A DNA stretch of 40,204 nt. Source: Candidatus Kuenenia stuttgartensis. Lineage in GTDB: Bacteria > Planctomycetota > Planctomycetia > Gemmatales > Gemmataceae. Location: positions 1 through 40,204 of the forward strand of contig CAMCLK010000044.1 of NCBI GenBank assembly GCA_945875585.1. The letters are read 5' to 3'. The translations under genes and the position numbers were made by a program. Shown piece after piece: positions 35,301 to 40,204 of this stretch (position 1 is its first letter; each line of letters begins with the position of its first letter). Under the pieces are notes generated by a model that worked only from the letters and a program-made list of their open reading frames with translations, did no database searches and was not told where the DNA came from.

Positions 35301-37197
35301 GTGGGCCGACCCGCTGTTGCGCGCCACCTTGGCGGAAGCAGAAACGCAGGGGCAGGCCCGCGCGCGGTTGCATACCTCATTGGCGCTCTTGCCCGTGGAT
35401 GATAGCCAGGTGGAGTATTTGACTGCCCAACTGTTGGCTGCCGAGCCTGTCGATGTACCCGTTCTGCGCGACGCCTTGAAGCCGCATCAGGCCGAATTGG
35501 TGGAGCGCTTTTGGGCTGTGGCTATGAAGCCGGAACCAGTATCGCAACGGCTGCGCGCCGCTGCCACGTTGGCCGCCTACGCGCCAAATGACCCGCGCTG
35601 GGCAGAGGTCGCCGCCGATGTTGCCAACGATCTGGCGCGCGTGCCCTCGGTGCATTTGGCCCTGTGGCTGGAGGCCTTGCGGCCTGTCCGCACCGCCTTA
35701 CTGCCACCACTTGCCATTATTTTTCAAGACAAAACGCGTTCGGAAGTGGAACGAACACTCGCCACCGACGCCCTTGCCGACTGGGCCGCCGATAACCCCA
35801 GTGCGCTAGCCAACCTGCTGATGGATGCCGATCAGCGGCAATTTGAGGTCATGTTTGTCAAGCTTCAAGCACTATCAGCCATTGCTTTACCACAGGTGCG
35901 GGCTGAAATGGAGAAAAAGATTCCGTCTTCTGTTCCGTCGTCGGATCCCAGTCGCGAAAAATTAGCTAAACGCCAAGCCAACGCGGCGGTGGCGCTTGCC
36001 CGGTTGGGCGAATTGGAACGGGTTGTGCCGTTGTTGACCCATTCGCCCGATCCGCGCGTACGCAGCTACATCATCCATGCCTTGGCCCCCCAAGGAGTCG
36101 ACCCGGAATTGCTGATTGCCTTGTTGGAAAAAGAAACCGAGGTGTCGCGACGCCGCGCCTTGCTGCTGGCTTTGGGTGAATTTAGCGACAATCAGCTAAC
36201 CGCGGCGCGACGCAAGGCTTTGGTGCCAGCCGTTGAGTCCTATTACCGTAACGACCCTGATCCGGGAGTGCATGCCGCTGCCGAGTGGTTGCTGCGCCAA
36301 TGGAAACAGGAAAAGTTGATTGATCATTTGAAAGATAAATGGGTAGAAGATTATAAAATTCGCCAAGCTTCTATTGCTGCTTCACTTAAGCCTAATGCCA
36401 AGCCCGGGTGGTTTGTCAATCGGCAAAAACAAACCATGCTGCTGATTCCCGGCCCGGTGGAGTTTCAGATGGGCTCTCCCGAATCTGAAGAAAACAGACA
36501 TCCTACCGAAACCAGCCACCAGCAACGTATTGGCCGCAGCCTTGCCATTGCCAGCACGCATGTGACGCTGGAGCAGTACGAACGGTTTAAGAAAAATTAT
36601 AGAAGCGAAATTGGATCTCCATACGATCGGGACGATCGTCTCCCTGCCGTTGGCATCAGTTGGTTCATGGCGGCGGCATATTGCAATTGGCTCAGTGAGC
36701 AGGAAGGGATCGACAAGAAGGAGTGGTGTTTTGATATTACCGCCAAGGAAACGCGACTGAAGCCCGATTACTTGAAACTGAAGGGGTACCGCATGCCGAC
36801 GGAGGCGGAAATGGAATATGCGACGCGAGCGAACAGCACAACCAGCCGATTTTTCGGGGAAACATCAGAGGTGCTTCCGCGTTACGCGTGGTATTTGGAT
36901 AACGCGAATAGCAAGCCATGGCCTGTGGGCCTGCTGAAGCCAAACGATCTGGGTGTGTTTGACGCGCAAGGCAACGTTAATTCGTGGTGCATGAATGAAT
37001 ATCGAGATTATTCCGGAGAAGATGACGATCCCGAGGAATCCTTAATAATTAGCAAGGAAACTAGTCGTGTGCTGCGTGGGTCGTCGTTCAACTATCCTCC
37101 GGCGAGTGTGCGTTCCGCTTACCGCGACATCAATGCTCCGGCCAACCGTAACCTCAGCTTCGGTTTCCGGGCTGCGAGGACTTTAGATCTTGATTGA
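32302..37197 (+). CDS. Ser/Thr protein kinase - STAND ATPase (with DUF4145-like insertion) - HEAT - FGE-sulfatase protein
   Basis: A 1631-residue membrane-anchored signalling protein. Residues 34-294 are a complete Hanks-type kinase with LLGDGGFGRV, AIKV, HRDIKPAN (from 155), DFG (175) and TPAYMSPEQ. An nSTAND1-type ATPase follows with P-loop GPSGCGKSS (391) and Walker B VVVVIDQFEQW (Asp about 470). Residues about 560-715 hold an inserted helical domain resembling DUF4145 (RKVLEFIVRQVF, STVRKLGNVGTHAH). The STAND part then resumes (GLSQDGKVVSVRVALLAEMV) and closes with a winged-helix-like YYILTHDYLVPALREW. A membrane helix lies at 950-972, HEAT-like helices at about 1000-1330, and an FGE-sulfatase fold from 1368 to the end. 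This last domain lacks the catalytic Cys pair near the C-terminus, so it is likely a binding domain. The gene lies 224 bp after the Tol-like cluster on the same strand. Confidence 0.93.
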   Translation: MAEPIAQEVLSQTTAAPGSAPDSSAPVPARIGRYRIDRLLGDGGFGRVLLAHDEVLDRQVAIKVPHRHLLNNPDDIEAYVVEARTAARLKHPSVVPVYDVGSTDDYPCFVVSHYVDGCDLASRLKQGPLPLANALVIVADVASALHHAHTQGVVHRDIKPANLFLDAAGVAYVGDFGLALRDAEVGTGPRYAGTPAYMSPEQARGEGHRVDGRSDVFSLGVVFYELLAGRRPFRATNRGDLLDEIITMEARPPRQFNDTIPREVERICLKALAKRAADRYSTALDLADDIRHFLSLNPISAPYSTRNDVLDGETNHETPAPASMPTPDSGRSFAVVPKGLRSFDDGDKDFFLELLPGARDRDGLPESIRFWKKRLEDPNPDEPMRVGLVYGPSGCGKSSLMKAGLIPRLTTSVKAVYLEATGDETEVRLLKVLRRVLPSLPADTPLTETLKAVRLGLMPAGARRVVVVIDQFEQWLHAHGNDVEPDLMRALRQCDGARLQCVVMVRDDFWLAVSRFMQALEVPLVEGGNARLVDLFDQGHARKVLAAFGRAYGAIPADATSGIDPVLRQLLERAEAWPDTTGDVRDGIRRAIDIADRDAEMALTRVRKVLEFIVRQVFEQKVAEMPGTRPLEGLIDRIVKDGHFPRRLEAYASTVRKLGNVGTHAHDEKVSMDDVKHSLAQLEPIAAWYFQSEKAAPEGASAEPAPAQPADPSAGGHDAFMALAIDGLSQDGKVVSVRVALLAEMVKTKPWTVATLKALGGIDGIGVAFLEETFSAATAPAGNRARQKPARAVLRALLPGSGTDIKGHMRSRDELLKASGLAARPREFDDLILLLDGSLRLITPTDPEGLGEESASAPTENAPRYYILTHDYLVPALREWLTRKQRETARGRAEIQLAEHASAYQARPVPRQIPSLYQWLQIVWHVPGKDRNPSEQRLMQAAFWLHSTRMAQVFALMLVVSGVATYAYGHFQARVLHDRLLVAYTPDVPVVVKALQPFRWWADPLLRATLAEAETQGQARARLHTSLALLPVDDSQVEYLTAQLLAAEPVDVPVLRDALKPHQAELVERFWAVAMKPEPVSQRLRAAATLAAYAPNDPRWAEVAADVANDLARVPSVHLALWLEALRPVRTALLPPLAIIFQDKTRSEVERTLATDALADWAADNPSALANLLMDADQRQFEVMFVKLQALSAIALPQVRAEMEKKIPSSVPSSDPSREKLAKRQANAAVALARLGELERVVPLLTHSPDPRVRSYIIHALAPQGVDPELLIALLEKETEVSRRRALLLALGEFSDNQLTAARRKALVPAVESYYRNDPDPGVHAAAEWLLRQWKQEKLIDHLKDKWVEDYKIRQASIAASLKPNAKPGWFVNRQKQTMLLIPGPVEFQMGSPESEENRHPTETSHQQRIGRSLAIASTHVTLEQYERFKKNYRSEIGSPYDRDDRLPAVGISWFMAAAYCNWLSEQEGIDKKEWCFDITAKETRLKPDYLKLKGYRMPTEAEMEYATRANSTTSRFFGETSEVLPRYAWYLDNANSKPWPVGLLKPNDLGVFDAQGNVNSWCMNEYRDYSGEDDDPEESLIISKETSRVLRGSSFNYPPASVRSAYRDINAPANRNLSFGFRAARTLDLD

Positions 37198-37246
37198 TTT
37201 GCTTTTTTACTCCTTAATGTTTTATTTTTGTGTTATTTTTTTATGT

Positions 37247-37310
37247 ATTTTCCGCCCGGGAGTCTGTTGCCCCTTACTCAGTCGCGCGGGGCTGTTCGGG
37301 TCGGCCAAGT
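37247..37310 (+). repeat. Imperfect direct repeat, copy 1
   Basis: Begins ATTTTCCGC, then AGTCTGT (37261), TACT.AGTCGCGC (to 37287) and GGCCAAGT (37303-37310). The same blocks recur 249 bp downstream, with a 7-bp shorter spacer before the last block. Confidence 0.6.
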
Positions 37311-37370
37311 GGCGGGTACCGACCATCTGACACCGGTCATTTTGTATTGGTGTCTGGGCGACTGTATAAG

Positions 37371-37454
37371 AAGACCGGCGGGACGCCGGTCCCACCAAAC
37401 CGTGTACAATGTTTGGAATGATTGTTCCGGTGGAACCGGCGTCCCGCCGGTCTT
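37371..37454. repeat. Long inverted repeat with perfect 20-bp arms
   Basis: The arm at 37371-37390 (AAGACCGGCGGGACGCCGGT) is the exact reverse complement of 37435-37454. The next six bases inward pair with one mismatch. Inside the loop CCAAAC (37394-37399) and GTTTGG (37411-37416) can pair again. Each arm is itself partly self-complementary. Such GCCGGCG-rich palindromes recur between genes in planctomycete genomes and resemble REP-type elements. A terminator role is possible because it lies between convergent genes. Confidence 0.7.
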
Positions 37455-37495
37455 AACAAACAAGAATCTTGCCTGAAGTTTCGAACATTTCCTGC

Positions 37496-37552
37496 ATTTT
37501 CCGCTTGGCAGTCTGTAGCTTTTTACTTAGTCGCGCATTCCACGGGCCAAGT
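37496..37552 (+). repeat. Imperfect direct repeat, copy 2
   Basis: Begins ATTTTCCGC, then AGTCTGT (37510), TACTTAGTCGCGC (to 37536) and GGCCAAGT (37545-37552). It matches copy 1 at 37247-37310 in the same orientation. Confidence 0.6.
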
Positions 37553-37604
37553 AACAGAATCTGAAACGACTATTCCAAGCGATACAGCCCTAGGAAGATA
37601 TGGA

Positions 37605-38093
37605 TTATGGTTTCAGTGCGCGGGTGCGGCAATCTTCAAACAGCGTCTTCCATTCAAACTCCTGAATTAAAAGAAGGTTCGGCACATTGGCGCCTTGTTC
37701 CACGCGGCGTGTGAAATCTGCCGGGGCAAAGCGGCCTCCATCGGGTAATTGAGCCGCTATGGCAGCGAACACGGGGTGCGCGCCCACCCTACGGAACCAG
37801 TAACAAGCGTTGCCATAATCGCCTTCGCGGCGGTGGGCGATGCCGTGCCAGTAGGAGCCATCCGGCGTCTCTAGTTCTTGGCTGATAGCGTGCGAGCGAT
37901 CGAAATGGTCGAACCGCAACCAGAGCGCCGCCAAGCAGGCTTGGGCAGCATCGTGGTTAGTGATGGGCCCGCCCAGAAGTGATAAGTCTGCCGCCAGAGC
38001 TTCCAGTGGCTTTATAGCTTCGGAAATGGGTTTGCCTAGCAGTAGGCCGGGTGCCGGTAGCGTGTGTACCAGATCGCGCCACGATCGCGTCAT
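37605..38093 (-). CDS. Unknown protein translationally coupled to an Lhr-type helicase
   Basis: A 162-residue soluble protein. I recognise the middle part DGSYWHGIAHRREGDYGNACYWFRRVG as a recurrent, uncharacterised bacterial sequence type, but I know no function for it. It has no membrane segment and no metal or nucleotide motif. The rest is helical (PLEALAADLSLLGG, AAQACLAALWLRFDHFDRSH). Its ATG at 38093 overlaps the stop of the Lhr-type helicase as ATGA, so the two are very likely made together and may work together (inference). Confidence 0.75.
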   Translation of the reverse strand: MTRSWRDLVHTLPAPGLLLGKPISEAIKPLEALAADLSLLGGPITNHDAAQACLAALWLRFDHFDRSHAISQELETPDGSYWHGIAHRREGDYGNACYWFRRVGAHPVFAAIAAQLPDGGRFAPADFTRRVEQGANVPNLLLIQEFEWKTLFEDCRTRALKP

Positions 38094-40204
38094 TTTGGGG
38101 GACCTCCATAAAGGACCATGCTGAGATAGTCGCTCACAAAGCCTGCAGATTCCAGCACGGGGCGAGCTTTGCCGCTGGCTGAGGCGTCATCGATGGTTTC
38201 CACCGTCCAGCGCCCGTTGCCCTGGGCCAGCAGTGGTTTCGTTAGGGCTTTCAAGGCGTCGGCCAGATCGGTGGGCGAAGTGGTCGGCAGGGTTGTCAGC
38301 TTTCGGCCATCTTTTTCGGCTAACAGAACGGGTAATCCGGCGCGTTGGACAATCCAGTTGCCGGCACGCCGGGGAAAAGAACGCTTGCCCCCATCCAATA
38401 ATGGTAAATCGAGCGGAGCGCCCGCGCCGTAAAGGTTGGCCGGGTCGAGCGCGTGCAGGGCGATCAACGGTTCCGCGCGGGAATTGGCCAAAGGCGCGTC
38501 ACGCAAGCCCTCCAGTGCTTCAGGCAAGGCGAATTGCGCGCCCGCCAACCCCTCCACAAAATAACCACGCCGAATGTCTCCGGAAAGCTCGAGCCGGTTC
38601 AGCACTTCCATCAAAATGCGCCATGGCGGCATGGCTGGACAAAGGTTGGCCAGATCGCGGTTGATAATGCCGTAGCGGCGCAGCAGCACCATGGCGGCCG
38701 TGAGCGCCTGTTGCTCGGCACCGACCGCACCAAAAGGCAGATGGAACCAGCGTCCCTCACCGCGTTGGCGTACGGGCGAGGCAAAGCCTTCGCGCAGGGC
38801 CATGCGGGCGCGTTTGTGCGCGGGCATCGGATCAGCCGGCGTCTGAGTGGCTTTGGGAGCGCCGGCCCGGCAGGCATCGAGCCTATCGTTGGAAACTAGA
38901 CCAGCTTCCACCAACGACCAAAGAACGGTTCGCATAGTGGAAGGAGGTTTTTGTAATCGCAGAGCCACATCTTCAATAAAAGTGGCTCCACATTGCCTTA
39001 AATGTTCTAAAACAGCTGTGGCTTCCGGATCGGGTTCTGCTGGTGGAGCGTTCCACTCGCATAGAAGCCCGCGGGAAAGAAAGCTCACGGCATCGGGTCC
39101 ACCTGACCAGCAGCCGTGACCTTCCAGGCACCATGCATCGAGCTGACGCATAGAAAAGCCTGCCAAACGCGCGGGTAATATGCCGCGTTCCCACGCTTCC
39201 AGTGGCGCGGCGTGCAGCGCCAAGCGGTCGAGTATGTGCCCAATACCATCGGGCGCGGCGGATAGCCTCGATGGATGCGCCCCTTGCCATGTGGCAAGAA
39301 ATGCGGCGTACTGTTGTGGAGGCACGGAAACCACGTCGCGGCGCAAGATTCCAAGGCTACCTTGACGTACTTGATCCCAATTGGCGGGTGCTGAATATTC
39401 AATGGTTTCTTGGGTGGTGCGACCCAGCACAGGAACCACGCGGCCTTCAGCGGACCATTCTTCCAGCCTGCGGGCGGTCCAGTCGCGGTCGAATGGATAG
39501 CGGGCCAGAATATCGTTGAGGCTGACCAGGGCGCGTGTGTCGAGGTAGCGGGAAAGGATACGGGCTGAGGCATCGTGTCTGGTGGCACTGCTGGCGTTGG
39601 CGGTTCCCAGCGCTGTTTCGTAATCGCCCGCGTGTTCCATGGCATGCCAGGCCCACTGTTCCCCCAGACGGAATCGGCCTGCTGTGCCTTGGTTGCGGAG
39701 GTGCTCCAGCATGCCCGCCATGCCGCCTTCCAGTTCAACCTCCAGCAGGTCGCCAACTTTACCGAGGAAATCGAGCATTTCCGGAGCGGTGCGGGGCGAC
39801 ATTCCTTGCCTTCGCAGCCGGCGCTCGACTTGCGCCACGGCGCGCGGGTCAATCGCGCTGACGGGTGCGGACCCCGGTAGGACTTCGTCTAAGAGTTGGC
39901 GGTCGAGGTGCTGCCACACTTTCGATTCAGGTTCCACGGCATCGAGCTGATACATGAAAGCAGCGGTGAAGCTAAAAAGAACGTCGGCAGCGAAAGGGCA
40001 GGGTGTTTCAGCCCGGCGCGTGACAACAGTTGCCTCGCCTTTGCGCACGGCGCGCAACAGGTCGGCCAAGGCGTTTATTTCAAGATGATCTTGCAGACAT
40101 TCGCGGTAGGTTTCCGCAATGATCGGGAAATCGGGGTGGCGGCGAGCCACCTGTAGCAAGTCTTTGCCGCGCAGGCGCTGCAGCCAGAGCGGAGCGCGTT
40201 TGCC
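38090..40204 (-). CDS. Lhr-type helicase, C-terminal part (start lies beyond right edge)
   Basis: The last 704 codons of a large Lhr-type helicase; the frame is open to the final base of the window. The first visible residues, GKRAPLWLQRLRGKDLLQVARRHPDFPIIAETYRECLQD, are split here by the edge but match the Lhr region after the helicase core (DEAD-associated domain), including the typical PCPFAADVLF. Then comes a winged-helix-like segment (DILARYPFDRDWTARRLEEW) and the long C-terminal extension with AWERGILPARL and MRTVLWSLVEAGLVSND, as in full-length bacterial Lhr. The ATPase motifs are outside the window. The stop overlaps the start of the unknown 162-residue gene. Expected role: DNA repair-linked unwinding. 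Confidence 0.88.
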   Translation of the reverse strand, partial: GKRAPLWLQRLRGKDLLQVARRHPDFPIIAETYRECLQDHLEINALADLLRAVRKGEATVVTRRAETPCPFAADVLFSFTAAFMYQLDAVEPESKVWQHLDRQLLDEVLPGSAPVSAIDPRAVAQVERRLRRQGMSPRTAPEMLDFLGKVGDLLEVELEGGMAGMLEHLRNQGTAGRFRLGEQWAWHAMEHAGDYETALGTANASSATRHDASARILSRYLDTRALVSLNDILARYPFDRDWTARRLEEWSAEGRVVPVLGRTTQETIEYSAPANWDQVRQGSLGILRRDVVSVPPQQYAAFLATWQGAHPSRLSAAPDGIGHILDRLALHAAPLEAWERGILPARLAGFSMRQLDAWCLEGHGCWSGGPDAVSFLSRGLLCEWNAPPAEPDPEATAVLEHLRQCGATFIEDVALRLQKPPSTMRTVLWSLVEAGLVSNDRLDACRAGAPKATQTPADPMPAHKRARMALREGFASPVRQRGEGRWFHLPFGAVGAEQQALTAAMVLLRRYGIINRDLANLCPAMPPWRILMEVLNRLELSGDIRRGYFVEGLAGAQFALPEALEGLRDAPLANSRAEPLIALHALDPANLYGAGAPLDLPLLDGGKRSFPRRAGNWIVQRAGLPVLLAEKDGRKLTTLPTTSPTDLADALKALTKPLLAQGNGRWTVETIDDASASGKARPVLESAGFVSDYLSMVLYGGPPK

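Larger units (their letters stand above)
37198..37604. other. 407-bp intergenic repeat region
   Basis: No credible gene is present. The first 50 bases are T-rich. The rest holds a pair of imperfect direct repeats flanking a long GC-rich inverted repeat, listed separately. It separates the kinase gene from the convergent unknown-Lhr gene pair. Confidence 0.6.

Noticed and set aside
37371..37454. CRISPR-like repeat
   Set aside because: There is only one inverted pair and no regular spacer array or cas gene.

Overview
The window looks like a chromosomal segment of a planctomycete, probably close to the Gemmatales. The basis for this is a small basic DUF6800-type protein, a Ser/Thr kinase joined to a STAND ATPase and an FGE-sulfatase domain, an oversized signal peptidase I, large secreted VCBS/beta-helix proteins with an 'LE.IE.R..P' N-terminal motif, and two-domain secreted hydrolases. 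The placement is inferred from protein families, not from a marker gene. Genes are dense, often with 4-bp start/stop overlaps. I found no rRNA, tRNA, CRISPR array or insertion sequence.

Layout. 1-1418 (-): N-terminal part of an Lhr-type helicase running off the left edge. 1442-3763 (-): secreted tandem alpha/beta hydrolase. 3849-5254 (+): EamA permease and a small exported protein. 5267-5874 (+): DUF433/DUF5615 toxin-antitoxin-like pair. 5883-6761 (-): N-carbamoylputrescine amidase, divergent from a family 4-like uracil-DNA glycosylase (6844-7761). 7776-8942 (-): SGNH hydrolase, divergent from two secreted repeat proteins (9079-13240). 13245-14399 (-): DegT/DnrJ/EryC1 aminotransferase, divergent from a family 2 glycosyltransferase (14663-15445). 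15537-18348 (-): asnS, DUF6800 protein and a ThiS-ThiG fusion. 18483-21670 (+): NagB/PIG-L fusion, DUF2203-like protein and trpF, whose tail overlaps a convergent membrane protein (21642-22250). 22251-23393: AT-richer gap followed by hicB and a hicA broken by one in-frame TGA. 23568-24131 (-): secreted glutathione peroxidase.

24288-32077 (+) is a compact seven-gene run: lepA, lepB, a YbgC-type thioesterase, a TolQ/ExbB-like channel protein, a TolR/ExbD-like protein and two unrecognised membrane proteins. Four of the six junctions are 4-bp overlaps. The order ybgC-tolQ-tolR is that of the Tol-Pal operon, but what follows is not tolA-tolB-pal. I consider this the best candidate for an undescribed system. 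224 bp downstream on the same strand lies the 1631-residue kinase-STAND-HEAT-FGE protein (32302-37197), which carries an extra DUF4145-like domain inside its STAND module.

A repeat-rich gap (37198-37604) follows, with a perfect 20-bp inverted repeat flanked by imperfect direct repeats. The window ends with a small unknown protein coupled to the C-terminal part of a second Lhr-type helicase (38090 to the right edge, -).
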